A model generated the notes under the pieces. It worked only from the letters and a program-made list of their open reading frames with translations, was not told the origin of the DNA and ran no database searches. A stretch of 64,000 bases of DNA from Collinsella aerofaciens (GTDB taxonomy: Bacteria > Actinomycetota > Coriobacteriia > Coriobacteriales > Coriobacteriaceae). Positions 28,054-36,027 of this stretch are shown piece by piece (within the stretch, counting starts at the first letter, position 1; each line of letters opens with the position of its first letter). A program made the position numbers and the translations under genes. Location: NCBI RefSeq assembly GCF_005845035.1, contig NZ_SPFO01000001.1, forward strand, positions 62,001 to 126,000, given 5' to 3'.

Positions 28054-28500
28054 GTGCGCGCGGTGGTGCAGCGCGTACTCAACGCCGGCGTGACGGTCGA
28101 CGGCGAGTGCGTGGGCAAAATTGGGCGCGGCTATCTAGTGCTGCTGGGCGTGGGCCACGGCGACACGCGCGCCGAGGCTGATAAGCTGTGGGGCAAGCTC
28201 CGGGGCTTGCGCATCAACGAGGACGAGAACGGCAAGACCAACTTGGCACTGGCCGATGTCGACGGCGAGGTACTCGTGGTGTCGCAGTTCACGCTATTTG
28301 CCGACTGCCGCCACGGCCGCCGCCCATCGTTTACGGATGCCGGCGCCCCCGATGTCGCCAACGAGCTCTACGAGTACTTCTTGACGCTTGTGCGCGAGGA
28401 CGTTGAGCACGTGGCGCACGGCATCTTTGGCGCCGACATGAAGGTCGACCTGGTCAACGACGGCCCATTCACCATCGTCTTGGACACCGACAACCTTTAG
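28054..28500 (+). CDS. dtd: D-aminoacyl-tRNA deacylase
   Basis: 148 residues with a GTG start; GAGGAG precedes it inside the end of rdg[19 protein letters not shown] opens the family fold; the substrate-site motifs are [17 protein letters not shown] and [12 protein letters not shown], the latter a slight variant of the usual NxGPVT. It removes D-amino acids from mis-charged tRNA. Confidence 0.94.
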   Translation: MRAVVQRVLNAGVTVDGECVGKIGRGYLVLLGVGHGDTRAEADKLWGKLRGLRINEDENGKTNLALADVDGEVLVVSQFTLFADCRHGRRPSFTDAGAPDVANELYEYFLTLVREDVEHVAHGIFGADMKVDLVNDGPFTIVLDTDNL

Positions 28501-28528
28501 GTTACGCGGTTTTACCAAACCGCGTAAC
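28501..28528. repeat. GTTACGCGG hairpin repeat, copy 1
   Basis: GTTACGCGGTTT pairs with AAACCGCGTAAC over a 4-base loop, starting right after the dtd stop codon. The same 12-bp stem with one base changed follows lysS at 33017-33043. No U tract follows either copy. Confidence 0.8.
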
Positions 28529-28586
28529 AACTGGTCATGCGAGGTTGTCGTCTGGTACGTATTTGGGACGGGGCTTATTTAGCTAC

Positions 28587-28616
28587 TTGCGTATGGCAAC
28601 AGCAGGGTGCTATAGT
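28587..28616 (+). promoter_or_regulatory. Promoter of veg-ispE
   Basis: TTGCGT, 18-base spacer, TATAGT, about 70 bases upstream of the veg start codon. Confidence 0.65.
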
Positions 28617-28683
28617 ATTAGAGTTTTGTCTATCTTAGGGGTATTATCCCCTTTTTGAATTGCACCTTCTGGAGGCCCTGTTC

Positions 28684-28980
28684 ATGGAAGAGATGGAAGT
28701 CAATCACGTCGACGACATCCACGAGAAGCTGACCGATATGGTGGGCGATCGCGTCAAGGTTAAGGCCAACATGGGCCGCACCCGCGTTGTCGAGCGCATG
28801 GGCACCATCAAGAGCGTCCACCCCGCCGTCTTCATTGTCGAGGTCGACGAGCGCCGTGGCCGTAAGTCGCGTCAGTCCTACCAGTATATCGATGTCCTCA
28901 CCGGTCAGGTCGAGCTGTTCGACCCCGAGAGCGGCGAGCACATCTTTACCCCGCTCGGCAATCAGCTCGAGGAGCATTAA
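28684..28980 (+). CDS. veg: Veg family protein
   Basis: 98 residues from the ATG at 28684 (TGGAGG upstream); a longer in-frame TTG start is unlikely. DIHEKLTDMVGDRVKVKANMGRTRVVERMGTIKSVHPAVFIVE is the DUF1021/Veg pattern. Veg of Bacillus affects biofilm matrix genes, with no known biochemical activity. The order veg-ispE matches Bacillus, where the two are near neighbours, and supports the call. Confidence 0.88.
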   Translation: MEEMEVNHVDDIHEKLTDMVGDRVKVKANMGRTRVVERMGTIKSVHPAVFIVEVDERRGRKSRQSYQYIDVLTGQVELFDPESGEHIFTPLGNQLEEH

Positions 28981-28982
28981 CG

Positions 28983-29879
28983 GTGACCGATCGGTCCCTG
29001 ACTCTTTCCGCGCCGGCAAAGATTAACCTCTACCTGGGGGTTCATACCGAGCGCGATGACCGCGGCTACCACAGGGTCGATTCCCTGATGGCAGCCGTCG
29101 GTCTTTCCGATACCGTGACGGTCACGCCGGCGCAGGCGCTGGCCGTTCAGACGGTTCCGGCATCAGATTTTCCCATGCAAAAGAATACGGCGTATCGGGC
29201 TGCGGTTGCTATGGCCGAGCATTATGGTCGCGAGGCAAACATCTGCGTGACGATTGAGAAGCGTATTCCATTGTGCGCCGGCTTGGGCGGCCCCTCGACG
29301 GATGCGGCCGCGGTCATTGTCGCCTTGGCGGAGCTCTGGGGCATTGATCGCACCGACCCAGCACTCGACGACATCGCGCGCGGCATTGGTGCTGACGTCC
29401 CGTTCTTTTTGCACGCGAGCCCTGCGTTCTACGTAGGTGGGGGAGACGTGCTGGCAACTGAGTACCCAGCGCTGCCCGCGACGCCCGTCGTGCTGGTTAA
29501 GCCGCGCGAGGCGAGCGTTTCGACAATTGAGGCTTATCGACGTTTTGACGAGGCCCCGGTGCCTGCGGACAAGCCCGGCGCGATGGCTTCTGCCTTGCGT
29601 GCTGGTGATGCAGAGACGGCATATGCGCTCATCCATAACAACTTGGGTGTCATTTCCGCACAGATGGAGCCGCAGATTCAAACGGTTCTCGATTGGCTGC
29701 GTAAACAGGACGGCACCGTTGCTGTAGATGTGTGCGGATCGGGTGCCTGCTCGTTTGCCATTTGCGACACCGCCGACATGGCCGAAAGGCTTGCCGACGC
29801 TGCCCAGCAAAACGGCTGGTGGTCCTGCGCGACGGAGCTCATTCCCAACACGGTTCGCGTCGAAGTGCCAAAGAAGTAA
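28983..29879 (+). CDS. ispE: 4-diphosphocytidyl-2-C-methyl-D-erythritol kinase
   Basis: 298 residues, GTG start two bases after the veg stop. GHMP kinase fold: LSAPAKINLYLGV, ATP loop PLCAGLGGPSTDAAAVI (the usual GGGSSDAA is GGPSTDAA here), and VCGSGACSFAI. It carries out the fourth step of the MEP isoprenoid pathway; ispD and ispF are at 50.6-51.8 kb. Confidence 0.94.
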   Translation: MTDRSLTLSAPAKINLYLGVHTERDDRGYHRVDSLMAAVGLSDTVTVTPAQALAVQTVPASDFPMQKNTAYRAAVAMAEHYGREANICVTIEKRIPLCAGLGGPSTDAAAVIVALAELWGIDRTDPALDDIARGIGADVPFFLHASPAFYVGGGDVLATEYPALPATPVVLVKPREASVSTIEAYRRFDEAPVPADKPGAMASALRAGDAETAYALIHNNLGVISAQMEPQIQTVLDWLRKQDGTVAVDVCGSGACSFAICDTADMAERLADAAQQNGWWSCATELIPNTVRVEVPKK

Positions 29880-29928
29880 AAATTTCTCTAGCACACGACG
29901 GAAATCTTTGTTACTATAGTCGAGCTAA

Positions 29929-30005
29929 CGGGTTGTGGCTCAGTTTGGTAGAGCACTGCGTTCGGGACGCAGGGGTCGCTGGTTCAAATCCAGTCAACCC
30001 GACCA
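29929..30005 (+). tRNA. tRNA-Pro (anticodon CGG)
   Basis: 77-base cloverleaf: acceptor CGGGTTG with CAACCCG, anticodon stem CTGCG/CGCAG with loop TTCGGGA, T arm with GGTTCAAAT, encoded CCA. A terminator follows ten bases later. Confidence 0.96.
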
Positions 30006-30015
30006 GAGCATGAGG

Positions 30016-30045
30016 AGGGACCGCTTCTTGCGGTCCCTTTTTTTA
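30016..30045 (+). terminator. Terminator of tRNA-Pro
   Basis: AGGGACCGC pairs with GCGGTCCCT over a 5-base loop, followed by seven T. Confidence 0.92.
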
Positions 30046-30052
30046 GCTATTG

Positions 30053-30081
30053 TTGTGATACCGCGATAGCCGCGGTATACT
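30053..30081 (+). promoter_or_regulatory. tatA promoter with palindrome in the spacer
   Basis: TTGTGA, 17-base spacer, TATACT. The spacer is nearly filled by an 8-bp perfect inverted repeat, ATACCGCG-5-CGCGGTAT (30058-30078), overlapping the end of the -35 and the start of the -10, the classic place for a repressor. Confidence 0.7.
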
Positions 30082-30117
30082 CATTCGAGCTTGTCTCGCT
30101 GTATTGTGGAGGTCTAC

Positions 30118-30393
30118 ATGTTTGGACTGAGGGCTCCTGAGCTCATCATTATTCTCGTCGTTGTCCTGATTATCTTCGGGCCCAAGAACCTGCCGAAGCT
30201 CGGCAAGTCCCTCGGCTCTACCGTCAAGAATATCCGCGAGGGTATGGAGGGCGACGATAAGGCCGAGACCAAGCAGGCCGAGGAGGTCGTGGTCGAGCAG
30301 TCCGAGGAGGACAAGGAGATCGCTGAGCTCGAGGCCAAGCTCGCTGCTGCCAAGAAGAAGCAGGCAGAGGACAGCGACGCGGACGCAGAGTAG
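30118..30393 (+). CDS. tatA: Twin-arginine translocase subunit TatA/TatE
   Basis: 91 residues from the ATG at 30118 (GTGGAGG upstream). One N-terminal membrane helix ([12 protein letters not shown]), then [14 protein letters not shown] amphipathic helix and a long charged Lys/Glu tail: the TatA layout. It forms the export pore for folded proteins. No tatC is nearby. Flanked by its own promoter and terminator, so it is monocistronic. Confidence 0.92.
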   Translation: MFGLRAPELIIILVVVLIIFGPKNLPKLGKSLGSTVKNIREGMEGDDKAETKQAEEVVVEQSEEDKEIAELEAKLAAAKKKQAEDSDADAE

Positions 30394-30418
30394 TCCCATC
30401 CCTTTGGGGTGAGCACCT

Positions 30419-30455
30419 GACCGGCTTGCCCGCAGGCTAGCCGGTCTTTTTCGTT
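30419..30455 (+). terminator. Terminator of tatA
   Basis: GACCGGCT pairs with AGCCGGTC over a 12-base loop, followed by TTTTTCGTTTT. Confidence 0.85.
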
Positions 30456-30498
30456 TTGTTGACAGTTGATTGTTGATCAGAGTTGGGGAGATATCCGT

Positions 30499-30969
30499 AT
30501 GGACGCAAGCCAGATCGTACTGACCGCTGAGGGCCGCCAGAAGCTCGTCGAGGAGCTCGCTTGGCGTGAGGGCGATTACGCCAAGGAGATCGTCGAGGAC
30601 ATCAAGGAAGCCCGCGCGTTCGGCGACCTTTCGGAGAACTCCGAGTATGACGCCGCTAAGGACAAGCAGGCCCAGAACGCCGCTCGTATTGCCGAGATCC
30701 AGGCCATCCTCGCCAACGCTCAGGTTGCTGCCACCACGGGCGATTTGACCGTCTCCATCGGTTCCACCGTTTCGTTGATTGACCCCAACGGTGAGGTCAT
30801 GGAGGTCACGCTTGTCGGTACCACCGAGACCAACTCGCTCGAGCACAAGATCTCCAACGAGTCTCCGGTCGGTCACGCCATCATCGGCCACGGCGAGGGC
30901 GATTCCGTCGAGGTCGTTACGCCTTCCGGCAAGACTCGCGTCTACACCATCGCCAAGATCGCACGCTAG
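30499..30969 (+). CDS. greA: Transcription elongation factor GreA
   Basis: 156 residues from the ATG at 30499 (TTGGGGAG upstream). N-terminal coiled coil with LTAEGRQKLVEEL...ENSEYDAAKDKQA, whose tip acidic residues enter RNA polymerase; C-terminal FKBP-like domain with SPVGHAIIGH. It rescues backtracked RNA polymerase. Immediately upstream of lysS as in many bacteria. Confidence 0.96.
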   Translation: MDASQIVLTAEGRQKLVEELAWREGDYAKEIVEDIKEARAFGDLSENSEYDAAKDKQAQNAARIAEIQAILANAQVAATTGDLTVSIGSTVSLIDPNGEVMEVTLVGTTETNSLEHKISNESPVGHAIIGHGEGDSVEVVTPSGKTRVYTIAKIAR

Positions 30970-30997
30970 ACCACGGTCCCGCGTAAAGGTATGTTTT

Positions 30998-31034
30998 CGC
31001 TCCCTGGGACCGAATCCTGGGGAGCGTTTTAGTT
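30998..31034 (+). terminator. Terminator between greA and lysS
   Basis: CGCTCCC pairs with GGGAGCG, with further inner pairs, followed by TTTTAGTTT. It overlaps the lysS leader, so some read-through probably feeds lysS. Confidence 0.7.
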
Positions 31035-31048
31035 TGAGGAGCTAACTT

Positions 31049-33013
31049 ATGGCAGAGAACCAGAACGCCGCCGATCAGGCATCGACGCTCAACGACGAGC
31101 GCGCCACCCGCCTGGCCAAGCGCGCCGCCCTGTTCGAGGCGGGCCAGAACCCCTATCCCGAGCACTCTGAGCTTGAGGACTACGTCGCCGATATCGAGGC
31201 TAAGTACGCCGAGCTTGCCGATGGCGAGGACACCGAGGACATCGTGAAGATCGCTGGCCGTGTGGTCGCCAAGCGCGGTCAGGGCAAGATCATGTTCATC
31301 GTCGTGCGCGATGCGACTGCCGAGATTCAGCTGTTCTGCCGCATCAACGACATGGACGAGGCTGCCTGGAGTACGCTCAAGGCCCTCGACCTGGGCGACA
31401 TCCTGGGCGTGACCGGCGTGGTCGTGCGCACCCAGCGTGGCCAGCTTTCCGTTGCCCCTAAGAGCGCGACCCTGCTTGCCAAGGCCGTTCGTCCGCTGCC
31501 CGAGAAGTTCCACGGTCTTTCCGACAAGGAGACCCGCTATCGCCAGCGCTATGTCGACCTGATCGCCAACGACGACGTTCGCGAGACCTTCCGTAAGCGT
31601 TCGCAGATTCTCTCCACCTTCCGTCGCTTTATGGAGTCCGACGGCTACATGGAGGTCGAGACCCCCATCCTGCAGACCATCCAAGGCGGCGCTACTGCCA
31701 AGCCGTTCATTACCCACTTCAACGCGCTCGATCAGGAGTGCTACCTGCGTATTGCCACCGAGCTGCACCTCAAGCGCTGCATCGTCGGTGGTTTTGAGCG
31801 CGTGTTCGAGATCGGCCGCATCTTCCGTAACGAGGGCATGGACCTTACCCACAACCCCGAGTTCACCACGATGGAGGCCTACCGTGCCTTCTCCGACCTC
31901 GAGGGCATGAAGGCACTCGCCCAAGGTGTCATCAAGGCTGCCAACAAGGCCATCGGCAACCCCGAGGTCATCGAGTACCAGGGCCAGACCATCGACCTTT
32001 CTGGTGAGTGGGCCAGCCGTCCCATGACCGACATCGTCTCCGACGTGCTCGGCAAGCAGGTCACCATCGACACGCCGGTCGAGGAGCTTGCTGCCGCCGC
32101 GCGCAAGAAGGGCCTGGAGATCAAGCCCGAGTGGACTGCCGGCAAGATCATCGCCGAGATTTACGATGAGCTGGGCGAGGACACCATCGTCAACCCCACG
32201 TTCGTGTGCGATTACCCCATCGAGGTCAGCCCGCTCGCCAAGCGTTTTGAGGACGACCCGCGTTTGACCCACCGCTTTGAGCTGGTCATCGCCGGCCACG
32301 AGTACGCCAACGCATTCTCCGAGCTCAACGACCCGGTCGACCAGGCTGAGCGCTTTGCTGCCCAGATGGCCGAGAAGGCCGGCGGCGACGATGAGGCTAT
32401 GGAGTATGACGAGGACTACGTGCGCGCCCTCGAGTACGGTATGCCTCCCGCGGGCGGCATTGGCATTGGTATCGACCGCGTGGTCATGCTGCTTACTAAC
32501 CAGGCTTCTATCCGCGACGTCCTGCTGTTCCCGCACATGAAGCCCGAGAAGGGTTTCCAGTCCGGTGCCGCTGCCGCCAAGGCTGCCGAGGCCGGCAACG
32601 CCGCGAGCCCATTCGTTACGTCGCTTAAGCCCACGCTCGATTACTCCAAGATCGCCGTTGAGCCGCTGTTTGAGGAGTTCGTCGACTTTGATACCTTCTC
32701 CAAGAGCGATTTCCGCGCTGTGAAGGTCAAGGCATGCGAGGCCGTCAAGAAGTCCAAGAAGCTGCTGAACTTTACGCTCGACGACGGTACCGGTACCGAC
32801 CGCACTATCCTCTCCGGTATTCACGCTTATTACGAGCCCGAGGACCTGGTCGGCAAGACCTTGCTCGCCATCACCAACCTGCCTCCGCGCAAGATGATGG
32901 GTATTCCCAGCTGCGGCATGCTGATCAGCGCTGTCCACGAGGAGGAGGGCGAGGAGCGTCTCAACCTGATCCAGCTCGACGCCTCCATCCCCGCCGGCGC
33001 AAAGATGTACTAA
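31049..33013 (+). CDS. lysS: Lysyl-tRNA synthetase (class II) with C-terminal tRNA-binding domain
   Basis: 654 residues, about 150 longer than usual. Residues about 45-500 are an ordinary class II LysRS: OB-fold anticodon domain, motif 2 FEIGRIFRNEG, motif 3 GIGIDRVVMLL. After an Ala-rich linker (KAAEAGNAAS), residues about 548-654 form a second OB-fold of the EMAPII/MetG C-terminal type: DFRAVKVKACEAVKKSKKLLNFTLDDG and NLPPRKMMGIPSCGMLIS. In MetRS this domain adds general tRNA affinity. Here it would help tRNA-Lys capture (inference). GAGGAG precedes the ATG. Confidence 0.95.
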   Translation: MAENQNAADQASTLNDERATRLAKRAALFEAGQNPYPEHSELEDYVADIEAKYAELADGEDTEDIVKIAGRVVAKRGQGKIMFIVVRDATAEIQLFCRINDMDEAAWSTLKALDLGDILGVTGVVVRTQRGQLSVAPKSATLLAKAVRPLPEKFHGLSDKETRYRQRYVDLIANDDVRETFRKRSQILSTFRRFMESDGYMEVETPILQTIQGGATAKPFITHFNALDQECYLRIATELHLKRCIVGGFERVFEIGRIFRNEGMDLTHNPEFTTMEAYRAFSDLEGMKALAQGVIKAANKAIGNPEVIEYQGQTIDLSGEWASRPMTDIVSDVLGKQVTIDTPVEELAAAARKKGLEIKPEWTAGKIIAEIYDELGEDTIVNPTFVCDYPIEVSPLAKRFEDDPRLTHRFELVIAGHEYANAFSELNDPVDQAERFAAQMAEKAGGDDEAMEYDEDYVRALEYGMPPAGGIGIGIDRVVMLLTNQASIRDVLLFPHMKPEKGFQSGAAAAKAAEAGNAASPFVTSLKPTLDYSKIAVEPLFEEFVDFDTFSKSDFRAVKVKACEAVKKSKKLLNFTLDDGTGTDRTILSGIHAYYEPEDLVGKTLLAITNLPPRKMMGIPSCGMLISAVHEEEGEERLNLIQLDASIPAGAKMY

Positions 33014-33016
33014 CTT

Positions 33017-33043
33017 GTTACGCGGTTCTACGAACCGCGTAAC
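33017..33043. repeat. GTTACGCGG hairpin repeat, copy 2
   Basis: GTTACGCGGTTC pairs with GAACCGCGTAAC over 3 bases, three bases after the lysS stop. Nearly identical to the hairpin at 28501-28528. Confidence 0.8.
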
Positions 33044-33056
33044 GGCTCGACGCTGC

Positions 33057-33155
33057 GCGGGCCGCATTTGGACAATCTGACGTTCAACTTCAAGGGCGCG
33101 ACCAAAAGGTCAGCGCCCTTTCGTTTCACGTCACCTTGTCTCAAATGCGGCCCGC
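33057..33155. repeat. Nested inverted repeat after lysS
   Basis: Outer arms GCGGGCCGCATTTG/CAAATGCGGCCCGC extended by GACAA/TTGTC with a bulge; inner stem AAGGGCGC.GACC with GGTC.GCGCCCTT over an AAAA loop (33092-33120), then TCGTTT. The inner hairpin could be the lysS terminator. The outer-plus-inner layout matches the groESL-flanking elements. Confidence 0.7.
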
Positions 33156-33317
33156 TCGCTGACGTTGCCAATACATCGATGTAGTCATTGGGGACGTTCT
33201 TAAACGACTACCCAACGGATATTGCGCACATGGCTCGCATGACAGTCGTCTCTTTTATGTTTCCTTTAGCCGTTGCTGCCTAGGATGGGGGTTAGTCGAC
33301 AGGAAGGGAGCACCGGG

Positions 33318-34886
33318 ATGGACGACGCGAGCGAGCGTGCAATCGAAGAGGACATGCTCGATCAGTTCAACTACTTTGATGATGAGGACGAGGAATTGAT
33401 CGACCGTCGCGAGCCGGCGGCGCTCGATACTTTCGACCTTATTGATGAAGAGCCCGACGAGGACGAGGTCGGATCAGCGGAGCCCCCACAGCCTTCGCGC
33501 CTTGACTCGCTGCTTTCGAGAGCCCCCATGCACCACGGCGTTCGTGTCGGCGCGCTCCATATGAAAACTGACTGGCACCAGATCGTGACGGCAGGCGATG
33601 AGCTTGCCGTCGATGCGCCACTCACCGATAAGTCATCCATCATCTGCCGCACCGGCATGCTTATGCTGGCAAGCGGAACAGGTGCCTGGCGCGTGCGCGA
33701 TACCATGAATCGTGTTGCTGCCGTACTCGGCGTCACGATTCACGTCGACCTGAGTCTTCTGTCGTTTGAGTGCACTTGCATCGAAGATGGCCACTGCTTT
33801 AACGAGGTTGTCAGCCTGCCCACAACGGGAGTCAATACCCATCGCATTTGGATGATGGAGAGTTTCCTCAAGGAAATCGAGACCTATGGTCGTCGCTTCA
33901 CGGTACACGAGTATCACGAGATGCTCAGGACCGTTGAGAGCTCAAAGCCTGATTACTCTCCCTGGCAACAGGGCCTTGCGGCAGCCTGTGCTTGCGGCGC
34001 CTTCGTCTTTTTGCTCGGCGGCGGCCCTATCGAGATGGCCTGCGCGTTCGTGGGCGCGGGTGTCGGCAACTTTGCCCGCTCCCATATTCTCAAGCAAGGC
34101 CTTGGTCAGTTCAGCGCGCTGACGACCGGCGTTGCGCTCGCTTGCGTTTCGTATCTGCTGGCATTGCTCGGCCTTGGCCAGGTCATACCGGGGGCAATGT
34201 CGCACCAAGAAGGCTATATCGGCGCCATGCTCTTTGTGATTCCCGGCTTTCCACTCATTACGGCAGGCCTCGACATCGCTAAGCTCGACATGCGAAGCGG
34301 TATCGAGCGCCTTTCATATGCCGTATCGATTATTGTGATGGCGACCCTCGTAGGTTGGATGGTTGCCGAGTGTGTTGGCCTGGCGCCGGACGACTTTGCC
34401 CCACTGGGCCTTTCGCCGCTTGCCCTTACGCTCCTGCGCGTGGTGATGAGCTTCGTTGGCGTATTCGGCTTCTCGGTGATGTTCAACAGCCCGGTAAAGA
34501 TGGCCGCGGCAGCTGGGTTGATCGGCGCCGTGTCCAATACCCTGCGTCTGACCCTTGTCGATGCGCCGACGATGATTCCCTTCCTGGGCCTCAGCACGGG
34601 AATGCCTCCCGAGGCAGCAGCGTTTATCGGCGCGCTGGTATCGGGGCTGCTCGCAAGCTTGGCTGAAGTCAAGCTCACCTACCCGCGCATCGCCCTCACG
34701 GTGCCTTCGATTGTCATTATGGTGCCGGGCTTGTATCTGTATCGCTCGATGTATTACATGTGCACCTTCGACACGGTCAATATGCTCGGCTGGTTTGTGC
34801 GCGCAGTGCTCATCGTAGCGTTTCTGCCCGTTGGACTGGGTGTGGCGCGTACGCTCACCGACCCTCGCTGGCGCCACACCAGCTAA
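33318..34886 (+). CDS. ThrE-type threonine/serine exporter, two-domain
   Basis: 522 residues from the ATG at 33318 (AAGGGAG upstream). A highly acidic N-terminus of about 70 residues precedes the DUF1212 domain with ADELAVDAPLTDKSSIICRTGMLMLASG... and a C-terminal DUF3815 half with four or five spans; together about ten membrane segments from residue 215 on. This is the ThrE family, exporting threonine and serine in Corynebacterium. The substrate here is by family only. Stands alone between two hairpin-rich gaps. Confidence 0.88.
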   Translation: MDDASERAIEEDMLDQFNYFDDEDEELIDRREPAALDTFDLIDEEPDEDEVGSAEPPQPSRLDSLLSRAPMHHGVRVGALHMKTDWHQIVTAGDELAVDAPLTDKSSIICRTGMLMLASGTGAWRVRDTMNRVAAVLGVTIHVDLSLLSFECTCIEDGHCFNEVVSLPTTGVNTHRIWMMESFLKEIETYGRRFTVHEYHEMLRTVESSKPDYSPWQQGLAAACACGAFVFLLGGGPIEMACAFVGAGVGNFARSHILKQGLGQFSALTTGVALACVSYLLALLGLGQVIPGAMSHQEGYIGAMLFVIPGFPLITAGLDIAKLDMRSGIERLSYAVSIIVMATLVGWMVAECVGLAPDDFAPLGLSPLALTLLRVVMSFVGVFGFSVMFNSPVKMAAAAGLIGAVSNTLRLTLVDAPTMIPFLGLSTGMPPEAAAFIGALVSGLLASLAEVKLTYPRIALTVPSIVIMVPGLYLYRSMYYMCTFDTVNMLGWFVRAVLIVAFLPVGLGVARTLTDPRWRHTS

Positions 34887-34989
34887 TTGGTACAAGGGGG
34901 ACAGGTTACTTTGCACCAAATGAGTTGCGGTGAAATAGGGACTGAATTGTTGCTTAAAGGGTCAAAACAGTCCGTATTCCACCGCAACT
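34887..34989. repeat. Two adjacent hairpins after the exporter gene
   Basis: First hairpin 34887-34919: TTGGTACAAG with CTTTGCACCAA around a GGGGGACAGGTTA loop, the same loop core as the hairpin after rph. Second 34923-34989: a 22-bp arm starting AGTTGCGGTGAAA pairs with its complement (two or three mismatches) over a 23-base loop. The rest of 34990-35100 has no gene. Confidence 0.6.
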
Positions 34990-35103
34990 TATGGGGTCGG
35001 GGGTTTTGGTGCCCTGCATCTCCACAAACTCAACGCTTACGAAGCGCGCGCCGTTCGTGTTAGGGTAGTTCCACCACATAAGTAGTCGCAGACGCGCGTA
35101 ACA

Positions 35104-35154
35104 CGGGCGGGCGAGATGAAGTCCCAACAGCTCCATCTTGCCCGCCCGTTTTTG
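35104..35154 (+). terminator. Intrinsic-terminator-like hairpin upstream of the DUF2798 gene
   Basis: CGGGCGGGC pairs with GCCCGCCCG, with inner pairs GATG/CATC, followed by TTTTTGTT. It sits 44 bases upstream of the next start codon with no annotated gene ahead of it, so it ends either a small RNA or an attenuated leader. Confidence 0.7.
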
Positions 35155-35197
35155 TTGCGTGGTGCCGCGGCGTAACACAGAAAGGAATCTGCCCTTC

Positions 35198-35746
35198 ATG
35201 CCTATCAACAAACGAGAGAGCCTGCTGTTCACCTTTATCATGTGCTTTTGCATGGTGCTCTGGATGAGCATCTACAACGTTGCCCTGCAGCACGGGGCCA
35301 TCAACGGCGAGGTCGTTGCCGCTGCGTGGCTCGGCTTCCCCGTTGCCTACATTTTTGCCATGTGCTGCGACTGGTTCGTCGCCAGCCCGCTCGCCAAGGG
35401 TTTCGCCTTTAAGTACTTGGTCACGCCGGGCAAGAGCTCGCCGCTTGCCATGACGCTCGCCGTCAGCTCCTGCATGGTCGTTCCCATGGTTATCATCATG
35501 TCGCTGTACGGTGCCTGCGAGGGTCTGACGCACATGCCCGGCGGCATCCTTGCGAACCTGTATTCCGTGCCCGCGATCTGGATGATCAACATCCCGCATA
35601 ATTTTGTGATGGCGCTGCCGTGGAACCTTTTGGTAGCCGGTCCGATTTCCCACTTCGTCTTCCGTCGCGCCTTCCCTGTGGGGACGGTTTTCGAGGAGGA
35701 GCATGCCGAGCTCTTGGAGCAGGCTATGGCTCCTGAGTGCGAGTAG
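35198..35746 (+). CDS. DUF2798 family membrane protein
   Basis: 182 residues from the ATG at 35198 (AAAGGAAT upstream). Four hydrophobic spans in two repeats: LLFTFIMCFCMVLWMSIYNVAL and, later, LAMTLAVSSCMVVPMVIIMSLYG, the DUF2798 pattern of duplicated two-helix units. No function is known. It may be controlled by the terminator-like hairpin in its leader. Confidence 0.82.
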   Translation: MPINKRESLLFTFIMCFCMVLWMSIYNVALQHGAINGEVVAAAWLGFPVAYIFAMCCDWFVASPLAKGFAFKYLVTPGKSSPLAMTLAVSSCMVVPMVIIMSLYGACEGLTHMPGGILANLYSVPAIWMINIPHNFVMALPWNLLVAGPISHFVFRRAFPVGTVFEEEHAELLEQAMAPECE

Positions 35747-35912
35747 CTCGCTTAGGGATCTGCTGAGCGCGGGCGACTTGCTTGGTTGGAGCCCTAAGCG
35801 TGGATAGCTCTCTCAGCGACATCGCGGGCGTGAGCGGTGCGCATGACCGGAGGGCCCGTGCTGCTCCGTTGCCCGACGTGCTAGCGCGCAGAACAATCTG
35901 TTGGTGCATTCG

Positions 35913-35946
35913 GCGGCTGCTGAAGCGTTTCGGCAGCCGCTTTTTA
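35913..35946 (+). terminator. Terminator after the DUF2798 gene
   Basis: GCGGCTGC pairs with GCAGCCGC over a 12-base loop, followed by TTTTTATA. Confidence 0.85.
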
Positions 35947-35957
35947 TACGGAGTTTA

Positions 35958-35978
35958 AATACAACAGTCTGTTGTATT
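35958..35978 (+). promoter_or_regulatory. Perfect 10-bp palindrome, likely TetR operator
   Basis: AATACAACAG and CTGTTGTATT flank a single T. It lies 50 bases upstream of the activase start, and its right arm overlaps a possible -35 (CTGTTG) for a TATATC -10 at 35990. The TetR gene downstream is the obvious binder. Confidence 0.75.
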
Positions 35979-36027
35979 ACGTAGAGTGGTATATCTCTAG
36001 CGGGAAAAATGCGAGAGACGGAGCATT

